Shown piece by piece: positions 45,979 to 57,398 of a stretch of 64,000 nucleotides of DNA. Origin of the DNA: Proteles cristata cristata. Its lineage: Eukaryota; Chordata; Mammalia; Carnivora; Hyaenidae. Below the pieces are notes generated by a model, which saw nothing but the letters and a program-made list of their open reading frames with translations, did no database searches and had not been told where the DNA came from. A program made the position numbers and the translations under genes. Each line of letters starts with the position of its first letter. The stretch's first letter is position 1. The DNA is taken from NCBI GenBank assembly GCA_017311185.1, contig JAESUZ010002552.1:1302001-1366000 (forward strand), read 5' to 3'.

Positions 45979-47109
45979 TTGATAGTAACAACAAAAGTGG
46001 ACATTTCCAGATACAGTTAAGACCACTCCTTGCTTGGGGAGAGTCGCCAGGGAGGCTGAGTGACCAGAGAAAATACGAGGAGGCTCCTGGAGCCATGCGC
46101 CCACCTCACTTCTAAGATCTGTGTGTCCTCACTCTATAGAATATAGGACGTTATAATGCCTTTTTTTTTTTTTTTTTTTGTAATAGTAACTCCTAGATTT
46201 CTAAGAGTGTTGTATGTGTTGGGCCCAGTGCTGGGAGCTTCGGGTACATTCTAGTTTAATTCTGAATGATCCACATGCTCTCTTGATGCCCTTTTAAGGG
46301 TTTTGGAATCACTCTGTCCTTTCATATTCAGGCAAACGGGGTCCCACTCTGCACACTCTCCAAGATTCCTGAGAATCATCAGGAATGAATCGGCATTTTC
46401 TTGATTCCCTCTCACTCTGATTTCCTCTTCTTTCCCAATCTTGTTCTTTGCTCTGGAGTCCAGGCCGTTTTTGTCTTCGCATTGCCCTGGCAGAAGTGAG
46501 GATTCCGAAACCAGACCTGGAGTGGGTGGGAGCGGGGAGAATCCAGGAAGGCTTCCTGGAAGGCAGTGGGGGAGGTTCTGCCTTTTCCTTCATTCTCACC
46601 CCCCAATGACATAAGACAGAACCTAAGAGAATTTTACTGAAAGTTGGGAGTAACTGGGGGAGAGCGGGAAGTTTTCTAAGCCTCGCAAACCGCTCGAAAT
46701 TTACAAAACCAGACTTCCTGTCCCTGCAAGTCCCTCCCTGCCCTCCACACCTCCGGAGGTGACTCCAGCCTCCAGGCCAGCTGCTGGGCGCCCTCACACC
46801 TGCCCCGCCTTTTCCTCTGGGGGCTGGAGAGCTTTATCTGTCGCAGTCAAAAGGGTCCTTTTCCAAAACAAGGATCCCTGTGTCCGTGCCAGGTCGGCGC
46901 CTTTCTCTAGAATGCAAAAGCAGCTAGAGACACACGCTTGATTCACAACAATCCGTGCCACAGTGGCCGCCGTTTGCACGGGGAGGAACTGAGCTCAGTG
47001 TGCAGTTGAGAAATCCGGCCAGTGTCACAGAGCTTAGTACGTGGTGATGTGTGGGTTTGAAACCGGTCTGTCGGCTCCAGAACCACCCCTTTTAACTATG
47101 ACCCTCGTC

Positions 47110-47340
47110 TTCACAGAGGCCAGGCTGGGAGAACCTTGAAGAAGGGGGCGTACCAGGCAGAAAGCAATAGCATGTGCAGAGCCCAGAGCAGCTGGGCCAG
47201 AGCCGGCCCGGAGGCAGGGAGCCTGGGAAGAGGCTGGCACAGAGGAAGGGCAGCCTGCCTTAGCAAGGGGGCCCCAGGGAAGGAGAGCAGGGGGTAGAAC
47301 CGGGAAGCTAATTAGGAGGGAAAACTTAATGGACAAGTGG
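47110..47340 (+). repeat. Copy of the old unnamed interspersed repeat
   Basis: 'aggcagaaagcaatagcatg' followed by 'tgcagagcccagagcagctg' parallels the middle of the family also seen at 60-540. Approximate. Confidence 0.35.
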
Positions 47341-48939
47341 GTCAAATCCTACAGGACGACCGACCTTGGAGAGCGAGAGAGAGACAGGAGCCAGAATCAT
47401 CCAGATTGCTGACAGGCAACCGGGCCGATGCTCACTGAGGGAGTGATCATCAGGAAGGCAGGGAGGGGGCGTTTACAATGTGTTCGCATTTGCACACGTG
47501 GAGACAGAGGTGCCCCTGAGAGAGACGTGCATGCGCGTATGTCGGGGTGTGGCTCCCCAGTTCCCAAGACAAGCCTGCACTGGACAGGCGCTCACAGGCC
47601 TATGGATGGTAATTCCATCCATGGGGAGGAAGGACGAGCTCACGCGGGACGGCCTGGGAGGGAGAGGCTCAGGGCCTCGGATGCCACCGCAGAGCACTCT
47701 GGGGAAGGGAGGGCCCCGGGAGAACAGCTGTCCATCTGAGGAGACAGAGGTGAGAGAGGAGGATTCTGGGAGAAGCCACAGCTAAGTCAGAGGGGAGGAA
47801 GGAGGGACGGGAAATCCAACAGGGCGTTTCCACGGCATCAAATGCCGCTTGAGCCACAGATGTCCTGAGAATGTCACTGGACTTAGAAACGGGGCGTAGG
47901 TGCCAGAGGGGTCCTGGTGACTTCCAATACCACAGGCGATTCCACTCAGAGAAAGAACATCCAGAGGCCGATTTTTAGTGGTTTGGAAAGTGAATGAGAA
48001 GTGGGAACATAAGATAACAAGAGTTGGCGGTGGGCGGGGATGAGATGCTGGCCGGGGGAGGGGGAGGGGGCTTGTTTTTGAGAAGGGACAGAGTTGGGCG
48101 AGTACAAATGGTCATGGAGGAGCCAGCGACAGTGGGCAGGGGAGCGGCAGAAGCCAGAAGTGAAGACTCAGACGGAGACAGACCGGAGACCTCTGTGGCT
48201 TAAATGCGGCTCCGAGGCTCCCACTAGCGTCCCCTACAGACAGCCTCCGGCATCGACATCTGAATCGACAGAAATCCATTAGGAAATGTGGGCCTGGGCA
48301 CCAACCACGGTCCCAGGAGGGTCACAGAAGGAGTGGGAGATGGCTCCTGATGGACCGTCCCGGCCCCGCAGAAGGGCCAGGACCCAGATGGAGGTTGAGG
48401 AGGAGCTGCTCAGGAAATGCTGTGACAGCCAGGGGCCTTCTGGGCCACAGCAAAGCTCTCCCTGCTCACCCTCCCAGGGGGGTCTTTGTATGGTCCCTGG
48501 ACCACCCCCTTGAGCAGCCCCCGCTGGCTTGCATGGACCTGGGCTTCTGTCTCCCTCTGCCCTCTGAGACTTACCTGCGTGCCTATACCTCCCTCCTGGG
48601 TGCAGAGTATCCTGGCCTCTGGCTCCCTGATTCAGAGCAGAGCCTGGCACCCAAAGGACCAAGCTCTTCCCTGGGCCTGTCTCCCCCACAGGCTTCTGGA
48701 AGCTGCCTGCAGACCCAGCTCCCCCAGCCTCCCTCCAAGTCCCCAGGCTGACTTAGTTCCACCAGATCCCTTTTCCACACCATGATGACAATGGTGCTCA
48801 TGACGTGTGCTACCCACTGACTCCTTCATCTAGCGTGCCCTTCCGGAGCAGCCACCACTCGCCCAGCACTTGGCTGAACACCAGCTCCATCCCTGCCCTT
48901 GTGCTGCTTGCCTTCTTCCCCAGCTTTGCTTGTTTCGTC

Positions 48940-49060
48940 CTGCTTACTCTTAGGGCAACCCTATGAAATAGGCACGACTCTCTCCTTTTTATAAAAGAAG
49001 AAACTGAGGCGCAACATGGTTAACAGTCACACCACTTGTAGATCACAGCACCTTGACCTA
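48940..49060 (-). repeat. MIR-like SINE fragment
   Basis: 'ttagggcaaccctatgaaat' and 'gaagaaactgaggcgcaaca' suggest antisense MIR. Confidence 0.45.
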
Positions 49061-49674
49061 CCCCCTCAGAGTCTCCGCCACCTGCCAGCAGAACTGACCC
49101 TCCACTTCTCTGCTTCTCTGAGAACGGGGTCTCCAGGTACCTACCCTTCTCTGGAGCCACCCCTTCCCTCCTTCTGCCTCCTCGCTCCTTCCTTCTCTCC
49201 CGTCCCTCAACCTTTGGAGGAAAGGCTATGTTGAGGCCAGAGATCAGGGTCTGAGGCCAGCTTCTGGCTCACCAGCTGAGCAAGAAGCAGGCTGTGTGTG
49301 TCACTGCTCAGAGCCCAGGTTCCCTCCTCCCTGAAATGAGGGTAATGGTCTGGCTCTGCCCTCTCGAGAAGGCACAGGGAGAGGCAACGAGGTCAGTGAC
49401 CAGAAAGTGCTTTTGAAGGCGCCCACGGGGCAAGGGGTTACTCTCATGAAAACCTTCTCCAAGCGGAAGCCCGGCACGAGCAAATTCCGTGCTAATGTGC
49501 GCCACGGCCACTGAGCTCCCCATCCCAGGCTGTGCCCACCGCAAGCCCCTCGCTGGCTGTGTGATGGAAAGGTTTTCCTCTTCCGAACGAACATCAGGAG
49601 TCATCTAACAGGGAGAGAAAGGAACTGGGGGTTTTCCTTGCCCTTTGGAAGTCACAGCCAAGGAAAGAAGACAA

Positions 49675-49885
49675 GATGCTCTTATTAAGCGCCTATTATA
49701 TACCGGGCCCTAAGCTAAGCACTTAGTGCACAGCACCTCATTTATTTCTACAAAGCTTTTCGGACTAAAGTCCGACCATCTGCACTTTACAGAGAAGAAA
49801 ATTAATTTAGTGAAAGTTACCAAACTTTGAAGTGGTAGATTTGGGACTCAGACCTGGCCCTGTCTGATTCCAAAACTCACGCTTC
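49675..49885 (-). repeat. MIR SINE
   Basis: 'gcgcctattatataccgggc', 'actttacagagaagaaaatt' and 'gacctggccctgtctgattc' are in antisense MIR order. Confidence 0.6.
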
Positions 49886-49984
49886 TCACACGAAGAAAAA
49901 CTCAAACCTGCCTGAAATCCCTGCTGATGGCCAGCCCCTCCGACTGCAACTTCAGCAATGTCACTCCGCAACAGCCACCCGTGT

Positions 49985-50125
49985 CCCTCCCTGTCTGCCT
50001 CTGCACTAGACCGCCAGCTCTCTGAGGACGCAGACTGTATTAAATTCTTCTTGGTACCCCCTGACTGTTGGCACCGAGCCGGGACCACGGAAGGCATCAA
50101 CGAACGTGAGCCGAATGACTGAATG
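49985..50125 (+). repeat. L2 LINE 3' end
   Basis: 'gaccgccagctctctgagga', 'cgcagactgtattaaattc' and 'aaggcatcaacgaacgtgag' follow the L2 3' terminus. Confidence 0.5.
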
Positions 50126-50289
50126 GTCAAAGACTCATTTTTGTCTTAAGGATAAAGTCATGACTCTTCAGATACAAATATAAAATCAACCTGTTTCACA
50201 CATTTTATTTGATTCCTTGATTAATGGGGGACTCAGTAGGGTGTTGTGATTGGATCAAAGAAAAATTCAAAAGAACTTCAACTATAAAT

Positions 50290-50712
50290 GTCTTCATCTG
50301 CTCAGGCTGTCTTCCAAAATAATGGAGACTGGGGGCACCAGTGGGGTGGGGGCGGGGGGTGCGGTGCTGAAAGAACAGGATTTTTCTCTCACCGTTCTGG
50401 AGGCTGGGGGTCCAAAATCAGAGTAAGCATAGTCGGTTTCCAATGAGAGCTCTCCTTCTGGCTTATCAACAGCCGCCTTCTACTCTGTCCTCACTGGCCC
50501 TGGCCTGGTGTGTGCGTGCAAGGAGTGCGAGGAAACAGAACGGGCTCTCAGGCATGTCTTCTTTTAAGGACACTAATCTGACCGGATCAGAGCCATACCC
50601 TATGACCTCATTTAACCTGAATCACCGCCCAGCAGTTCCAGCTTTTAATTCAGTCACAGGTCAAGGTAGGAATTTGAGGGGAGGCAGGACTCGGACATTC
50701 AGTCTGTAACAA
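50290..50712 (-). mobile_element. MaLR-type LTR (MST/THE-like), solo
   Basis: On the + strand it reads 'atctgctcaggctgtcttcc', 'caccgttctggaggctgggg' and 'attcagtctgtaacaac', the reverse complement of a MaLR LTR. No internal region adjoins it. Confidence 0.6.
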
Positions 50713-50830
50713 CAGGCCAAGGATCGATGAAATGAAGTTAGAGACAGATGTAAAATGGGTCCATCCACCAAGCTGTAATCAATGCACTCTAGGGAACACC
50801 AGTTGCATTTTTAAAGACAAAGAGTATTTG

Positions 50831-50999
50831 GGGGCGCCTGGGTGGCTTAGTCGGTTAAGCGTCCAACTTTCACTTAGGTCATGATCTCGCGGTTCGTGGG
50901 TTTGAGCCCTGCGTCGGGCTCTGTGCTGACTGCCAGCTCAGAGCCTGGAGCCTGTTTCAGTCTGTGACTCCCTCTATCTCTGACCCTCCCCTGCTCACG

Positions 51000-51033
<34 letters not shown>

Positions 51034-51067
51034 GAAATAAATAAAACATTAAAAAAAATTTTTTTTA
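50831..51067 (+). mobile_element. CanSINE, young subfamily
   Basis: Near-identical to the copies at 22121, 22739 and 51830, with an expanded (TC)n of about 30 bases at 51003-51031. Perfect target duplication 'aaagacaaagagtatttg' on both sides. Confidence 0.95.
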
Positions 51068-51148
51068 AAAAGACAAAGAGTATTTGTATTATTACCAGTT
51101 TTCTAAAGTTCCAAAGCTGTAAAACCCCTCAAAGGCAATGAAAGGTTG

Positions 51149-51155
51149 TACACGT

Positions 51156-51187
<32 letters not shown>

Positions 51188-51190
51188 ACA
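51149..51190. repeat. (CA)n microsatellite
   Basis: About 40 bases of CA with single-base interruptions; likely polymorphic. Confidence 0.95.
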
Positions 51191-51356
51191 TGAATGTGCT
51201 GCTCAGGACATCCAATAATCTTTCCAGTCCACTTCAGTCTTTTGCAATGTTTCCCTATAGAGTGAATCAGTGAATCAATAGACGCAGCTGTCCAGGCCAT
51301 GGCAGGATGTGCCCTCTGCCCAGCCATCGCTAATGTCATCTCACTTGGACTGCACT

Positions 51357-51489
51357 TTTTTTATTTTTTAAGTAGACTCCAAGCCCAGCGTGGAGCCCAA
51401 AGTGCGGCTTGAACTCGCAACTCCAGGATCAAGATCTGAGCTGAGACCAAGGGTGGAGTGCTTAACCAACCGAGCCACCCAGGCGCCCC
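51357..51489 (-). mobile_element. Older-type CanSINE
   Basis: Antisense. It carries the older carnivoran 'agtagactccaagcccagcg' body instead of the felid CT-rich middle. The target duplication 'tggactgcactttt' surrounds it. Confidence 0.9.
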
Positions 51490-51829
51490 CTGGACTGCAC
51501 TTTTACATGCTTCACTCTACTGCCACCAACTGAGGGTCCTCCCCCAGCCTGGCCCCTGGACCTTTCGACTCCCACCCGCAGGGATACTGACACCCAAAAT
51601 TCATATTCACAGCTGCCTTTGGAATGGAGTATCTCCTTTGTCTAGACTAAAGATGGTTGCATTAAGATGTCCTAAAAGGAGGGGGTCCTCACATGCTGAG
51701 CAGCTAATAGCAAGGGCACAGGTGGACTGGGGCAGGGGGAAAAAGCCCTGTGATATTGGACACCCTAGGCCCTCACAATTGGCATTGACCCATGGAAGAT
51801 CCCCTTAGCTCAAGAAAGAGGGTGCACTT

Positions 51830-52047
51830 GGGGCGCCTGGGTGGCATAGTCGGTTAAGCATCCGACTTTCGCTTAGGTCATGATCTCGCGGTTCATGGGT
51901 TCGAGCCCCGCATCGGGCTCTGTGCTGACTGCCGGCTCGGAGCATGGAGCCTGTTCCAGAGTCTGTGACTCTCTCTCTCTCTGACCCTCCCCTGCTCACG
52001 ATGTCTCTCTCTCTCTCTCCTAGAAATAAATAAAGCATTAAAAAAAA
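51830..52047 (+). mobile_element. CanSINE, young subfamily
   Basis: Same diagnostic changes as the 22121 copy (GACTTTCGCTTAGG, CTGACTGCC, CCTAGAAATAAATAAA). Target duplication 'gaaagagggtgca' left and right. Confidence 0.95.
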
Positions 52048-52526
52048 GAAAGAAAGAAAGAGGGTGCATTCTACTCTCCTCCTGGAAAGGAACATCCCCA
52101 GGCTGCTTAGACCCCAAGGGCTCCTTTACCAAGGGGGCGCTGTTGCAAAGTTTCAACTCTTCCCAGAAACTGCACCTGACAGGGACAGAGTATAAGAGGA
52201 AGAACAGGAGTGTGGAGGAGGTTCCCAGTGGAAACATCAATGGAAAGCAAGCCCTGGGGTGTCCCAGTGCCAGGAAGAGACCAACTAGCTCACTGGGAAA
52301 TTCAATCTTGACTTCAGATCCTCTGGAAATCCAACCTTGGCTCTTGGAAAACCATTTCTGGCATCTTTCTCCACTTTCTTTTTATGAAGGTAAAGTTCTA
52401 CCTGCAAAAAAGGGCACAGGTCCATGGCCCTTCTCTCTGGAGGAACCGTCCGTGCAAACTGGCCCAGAGTGGCATCAACACTTGACGCCTCACATCTCCA
52501 GCCGGACTGGCAATAACATATAACCA

Positions 52527-52853
52527 CTCTGCTGGGGTCTCAGTCTGATCAGGCTGCTGTAACAGAATGCCACGAACCAGGCGTGGGGTCGGGGGGAGGG
52601 AAGGGCTTAGAAACAACAGGAATCCATTTCTCACAGTTCTAGAGGCTGGAGCAGCATGGTCAGAGCAGAAGGAAGACAACAGACACCTCTAGTTTCCTTT
52701 TAGGAGGGCACTAATTCCATCATGAGGACCCCATCCCCATGACCTGATCACCTTCCAAAGACCCCCACCTCCTAAAACCATCACACTGGGGGGCTAGGAA
52801 ATCAACACATGTATTTGAGGGAGACACAACATTCAGTCCATTGCAGCTGGCAC
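52527..52853 (-). mobile_element. MaLR-type LTR (MST-like), solo
   Basis: The + strand reads 'tgatcaggctgctgtaacag', 'ttctcacagttctagaggct', 'accatcacactggggggcta' and 'attcagtccattgcagc', the reverse complement of an MST-type LTR. Its subfamily differs from that of the provirus at 53.3 kb. Confidence 0.7.
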
Positions 52854-52869
52854 CTCCCACCCATGGCAC

Positions 52870-53325
52870 CTGGGTGTCAGTCATCATTCTAGACATATTT
52901 GGCCTTGTCATTTTCCTGCCTAAAACTGTTTGGCTTCCAGTCCCCTACAGGGTAAGGCCCACGATGTCTAAGGCATGCCACGCCAGCACGGCCGGCCACT
53001 CCTCTCTTCACTCCCTGGCCCCTACCTTGTGCTCAAACGTCACAACTCTCGGTAGTTCCCCACATACCTTGAGCCAGTTTTCGATTCTCCACGACTTTAC
53101 TCGCACTGCTTCTGCTGCCCGGAGAGCCCGTCTCACATCCCTTCCCTACCAGCTCCTATCCGCTGGGAGGTGTGGCTCAGATGTCCTCCTGCCCCTCCTC
53201 CCGCACCCCTCCCCGCACAAGCTCTCTGCTCCATCGTGCCCTTCTCCCCGTTACATCATACCTGTTCGTATCTCCGCTCCCCCTTCCACTCAACTGTTGG
53301 CTCCCCGAGAACAGGGCTTGTCTCC
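52870..53325 (+). repeat. L2 LINE 3' region
   Basis: 'ttccagtcccctacagggta', 'agctctctgctccatcgtgc' and 'ctccccgagaacagggcttg' follow the L2 3' sequence, which ends exactly where the MaLR LTR begins. Confidence 0.55.
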
Positions 53326-53690
53326 TGTACTGGGTTGAATAGCGTCCCCTCAAAATTCATGCCCACCTAGTAGCTACAAATATGACCTTAACTGGAAATA
53401 AGATTTTGCAGATGTAATTAGTTAAGATGAGGTCACGCAGGGATAGGGTGGGCCCTAAATCCAGTATGACTGTTGTCCTTTTAAAGAAAAAGGAAAAAAT
53501 TTGGAAGCAGAACCATACAGGGGAAAATAGCATGTGGAGACAGAGGCAGACCAGGGTGATGCCTCCACACGCCAAGGAACACCAAGGATGGCTGGACACC
53601 CCCAAAAGCTAGGTGAGAGGCAAGAACAGATCCTTCTCTAGAATCTCGGAGGGAGCAGGGCTCTGCTGTCACCTTGATTTGGAGGCTCTG

Positions 53691-53897
53691 TTTTTTTTTT
53701 TTAGTTTATTTATTTATTTTGAGAGAGAGACAGAGAGAGAAAGAGGGGCAGAGCGAGAAAGGGACAGAATCCCAAGCAGACTCTGTGCTGTTATCGCAAA
53801 GCCTGACTCGAGGGCTCTAATTCACAAACCAAGAGATCATGACCTGAGCCGAGATCAAGAGTCAGAGGCTTAAGTGACTGAGCCACCCAGGCGCCCC
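53691..53897 (-). mobile_element. CanSINE inside the 5' MaLR LTR
   Basis: Antisense copy; poly-T at left, 'gagccacccaggcgcccc' at right. Target duplication about 'ttgatttggaggctctg' / 'ctgatattggggctttg', diverged. Confidence 0.93.
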
Positions 53898-54531
53898 TGA
53901 TATTGGGGCTTTGGCCATCAAAACTGTGAGAGAATACATTTCTGCTGTTTTAAGCTGCTGAGTTTGTGGTACTTTGTTACTAAGACCCTAGGAAGCTAAG
54001 ACACATTTGGGTATGAGCGAGGGGCTGCTGCTGAAACAAACACCTAAAAACGTGAAAGCGGCTTTGGAATTGGATAATGGGTAGAGGCTGGAAGAATGTT
54101 GAAGTTTATGGTAGAAAACAAATCTCAACTAGCTGGAAGAGGCCATGGATGGAAATAGAGACATTCAAGGGGATTCTGGTGATAGCTCAGAAAGAAGTGA
54201 GAAGGGCTGTAAAGAAAGCTTCCACCATCTTACAGAACACGTATGTTGTCGTGAACAGAAGGCGGCTATCCTGTGAATGTTAAAGGTGCTTCTGGTGAAC
54301 GCTCAGAGGGAAAGAAGGATCACGTTACTGGACACTGGAGGAAAGACAACCCTTGTAAAGAAATCCTTGTCAAATTATGTTCTACCATTGGACAGAAGTA
54401 GAACTTGGATAGTTAATGGAGATATTTTACACAGAGTCTGGATCCACGGCCTGCTTTCTCCTTGCCATTTATATTAAAATGTGAAAGGAAAGAGATAAAC
54501 TGAGACTGGATTGCTAAGCAAAAAGGAACCA

Positions 54532-54748
54532 GGGGCACCTGTGTGGCTCAGTCTGTTGGGCATCTGACTTCAACTCAGGTCATGATCTCAGCAGTCTTGA
54601 GTTCGAGCCCTGCGTCGAGCTCTGTGCTGACAGCTCAGAGCCTGAAGCCTGCTTCAGATTCTGTCTCCCTCTCTCTCTCTCTGCCCCTCCCCTGCTTGCT
54701 CTCTCTTTCTCTCTCAAAAATAAATATTTTTTAAATATTTTTTTTTAA
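54532..54748 (+). mobile_element. CanSINE inside the MaLR internal region
   Basis: Head AGGGGCACCTGTGTGGCTCA, tail AAAATAAATATTTTTT. Target duplication 'aaaaaggaacc' / 'aaaaaggaac'. Confidence 0.93.
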
Positions 54749-54990
54749 AAAGGAACAGGCATTTGATGTGGAAAATTCTCAGCCTATCTAAGCAGTGTGC
54801 TCCGGAGAAAGGGCCAAGGGTACGGCTGAACAACTTTTGCTAAAGAACTTGGGCCTGTGACCTATGGATTCAATCGCCCATCTCAGCAGATGTCGGGAAT
54901 AGAGGTGTGATTATCTACAAAGGTCCTGTGGAGACCCCTCATGGCTAATGTTATGGATCCCTTTGACATACAGAGGAGATGTACAAGATT

Positions 54991-55556
54991 GTGTCTGTGT
55001 GTGTGTGTGCGCGCGCGCGCATGCGTGCGCGTGTGTGCATTTTTTTAAATTAACTTTTTATTCGAGTATAACGTATTTAAGGAAATGTACACAAACCATG
55101 GGTGTCACAAAGTAACTATACCTGTGTCGTTAGCCTACTGATGAAGAAATAACACATTAGCATCCCAGATGTACCCTCACATCCTGTCCCAGTCATTACC
55201 CTCCCAAGGTTAACCATGTTCTGACTTCTTTTTTTTAAATATACTTATTTATTTATTTTCAATTTACATCCAAATTAGTTGCATACAGTGCACTAATGAT
55301 TTCGGGAGTAGGATCCAGGGATTCACCCCCTACATATAACACCCAGTGCTCATCCCAACAAGTGTCCTCCTTAATGCCCCTCAACCATTTAGCCCATCCC
55401 TCCCCCACCCACAGCCCCTCCAGCCACCCTCAGTTTGTTCTCTGTATTTAGGAGTCTCTTGTGTTTTGTCCCCTCCCTGTTTTTAGATTATTTTCACTTC
55501 TCTTCCCTTATGTTCATCTGTTTTGTATCTTAAATTCCACATATGAGTGAGAGACC
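54991..55556 (-). mobile_element. L1 3' end with probable 3'-transduced segment
   Basis: Read on the - strand: a carnivore L1 3' end (55556 down to about 55237, with the 'ccaaattagttgcatacagt' and 'cacccagtgctcatcccaac' text on +), an A-tail (55229-55236 as T's), about 180 bases of other sequence (55228-55048), a second A-tail (55041-55047 as T's) and a GT/GC microsatellite. The whole block is bounded by 'tacaagatt' (54982-54990) and 'tacaagatt' (55557-55565), the right copy continuing TTAA as in an L1 endonuclease site. The 180-base part resembles an old L1M 3' end. Confidence 0.6.
54996..55040. repeat. 45-base alternating purine-pyrimidine tract (TG/CG)
   Basis: Uninterrupted alternation of TGTGTG, GCGCGCGC and GTGCGCGTGTG. 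It lies at the tail of the L1 insertion and probably arose from its A-tail end. Confidence 0.95.
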
Positions 55557-56729
55557 TACAAGATTTTAAAGAATTTTACATCACTAGAAATACTAGCAGT
55601 CTAGACGGAAAGGAACAGCGATGGGACAACATGAAGGAAGAATGACTCGGAAAGCAGAGTCACAGATGCATAGACCAGAGAGGGGAAGCCACCCCCAAGG
55701 GCGCAGAGAGGGAATCAAGCCACAAAGACTTATTCTCAGGCTTTGAAGCCTTATGAAAGTTTCCCTGCTGGATTGCAAATTTGCTTTAAACCAGTAACCC
55801 CTCTGGTACCTTCTAACTTCTCCCCTTCATGATGGGAATGTCCATCCTATGCCTGGCCCACCACTGGACTTTGGACACAGATAACTCGTGTTCTGGTCTC
55901 ACATGTCCACAGATAGGAGGGCAATTCGGCCCCAGGAAGGCTCATGCTCAGAGCACCAACCGTGCTCAATGTAAATGACTTGCTTGATGAGATCTGGAAC
56001 TTTTTTGGGTTGGTAATATTTAGATGAGATTTTTGAGTTATTGACAGAATGGTTAAGACTTTTGAGAACGTTGAGATAGGGTGAATGTCTTTTGCATATG
56101 ACACAGGTAAGAATTTGAGGAGACTACAAGGTGGAATATAGTGGATTGAATACTGTCCCCCAAAACTCATGTCTACCCAGAGCCTGTGAACGTGAACTTT
56201 ATTTGGAAATAAAGTCCGTGCAGTTGTAATCATGTTGAGATGAACTTTCACTGGCTTAGGTAGCCCCTAAATCCAATATGGCTGGTGTCTTCTGAAGAAG
56301 GAAATCAGGAAATAGAGACACATGGGACAGAATGCCACGTGAAGACGGAGACAGATGGGAATGATGACTCTATAAGCCAAGGAACACCACGGATTGCCAG
56401 AAACCACCTGAAGCTAGGAGAGTGTTGTGGAACCAATTCTTCTCTAGAACCTCAGAGAGAGCCTGACCCTACCATCACCTTGATTTCGGACTTCTGGTCT
56501 CCAGAAGTTGTTGTAAGCCAACTAATTTCTGGTACTTTGTTACTGCAGCCCTGGAAACAAAGGGCTTTCTTGTTAGAGCCCCAGACTTCATTATCCTCAG
56601 CAAATCACGAGAATCCAGGTTTCCCCTCAGAGGCTAGGACCTATATACAGACTGACACTCAGTCACCAAACCTGTCTGCAATGACCATCTTTTTAGCCCT
56701 CAGGGAGGGACCTTAAGCAGAGGATGAGT

Positions 56730-57180
56730 AGATATTGGCCAGACAAGAAGGGGGAATGACGTTCTGGTAGAGGGAACAGTATCTGCAAAAAACTAGTTGT
56801 GATAGAGAACATTCTTGGATGAGCGAGTCAAAAAAGGTTAGCAGTGGGCACCTGGGTAGCTCAGTCAGTTAAGCGACTAACTCCGGCTCAGGTCACAATC
56901 TCGTGTTCGTGAGTTCAAGCCCCACATCGGGCTCTCTGCTGTCAGCCTGGAGCCCACTTCGGATCCTCTGTCTCCCTCTCTCTGCCCTCACCCGCTCATG
57001 CTCTCTCTCACTCTCTCTCTCAAAAATAAACAAACATTAAAAAAAAAAAGTTAGCAGTGAAAGAAAGGAAGGGAGTGGAAGCAGAGAGAACCACATAAAA
57101 GAAACCAGGTTAGATCAGCAAGGGCCTTGTAGGCCAGATGAAGGGGACTGAAATTCACCCTTTGAGTAAAAAGAAGCCAT
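56730..57180 (+). repeat. Copy of the old unnamed interspersed repeat, split by a SINE
   Basis: 'gtagagggaacagtatctgc' before the SINE and 'agcaagggccttgtaggcca' plus 'taaaaagaagccattgg' after it are in the order of the family noted at 60-540. Confidence 0.5.
56846..57049 (+). mobile_element. CanSINE
   Basis: Head GGCACCTGGGTAGCTCAGTC, tail AAATAAACAAACATT. Target duplication 'gttagcagtg' on both sides. It is inserted in the old repeat above. Confidence 0.94.
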
Positions 57181-57398
57181 TGGTAAGGCTCTAGTATACA
57201 GAATATACATACATAAAAACTCAGAGATAGATAGATAGATAGACCCTTACAATTCAGCAATAAAAAGACATAAAGCCCAATTTAAAAACAGGCAAGGGAT
57301 TTGAAGAAACCGAGAAGAAATATAAATGAGTAATAAGCACATGAGAAGTTGCTCAACATTATTAGCCATGAGAGAAATGCAAATCAAAACCACAACGA

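Larger units (their letters stand above)
45560..50289. other. Probable intergenic sequence without recognised genes
   Basis: Between the SINE at 45.3 kb and the LTR at 50.3 kb I see only a 19-base T run (46161-46179), a copy of the old unnamed repeat (about 47110-47340), MIR copies (about 48940-49060 and 49675-49885), an L2 end (about 49985-50125) and otherwise unassigned sequence. The frames at 48.29-48.79 kb overlap on both strands and have no domain. Confidence 0.6.
53326..56565 (+). mobile_element. MaLR (MLT1-like) provirus relic with two LTRs
   Basis: The LTR at 53326-54003 (split by a SINE) and the LTR at about 56138-56565 have the same orientation and share 'ggattgaata', 'ccctaaatccaatatggctg', 'ggaacacca' and 'ttggggtactttgttact'-type phrases. 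The internal part begins 'ggtagaggctggaagaatgt' and continues with 'cactggaggaaagacaaccc', which I recognise as MaLR internal sequence. No open gag or pol remains. It was later interrupted by SINEs at 53691 and 54532 and by an L1 insertion at about 54991-55556. MaLR elements are non-autonomous ERVL relatives. Confidence 0.65.

Noticed and set aside
46161..46179. 19-base T run as a SINE tail
   Set aside because: No SINE sequence lies on either side; recorded only as a homopolymer.
48286..48785. Possible coding exon with CMDLGFCLPLP-like text
   Set aside because: Frames on both strands are open, splice sites are not convincing, and nothing matches a protein I know.
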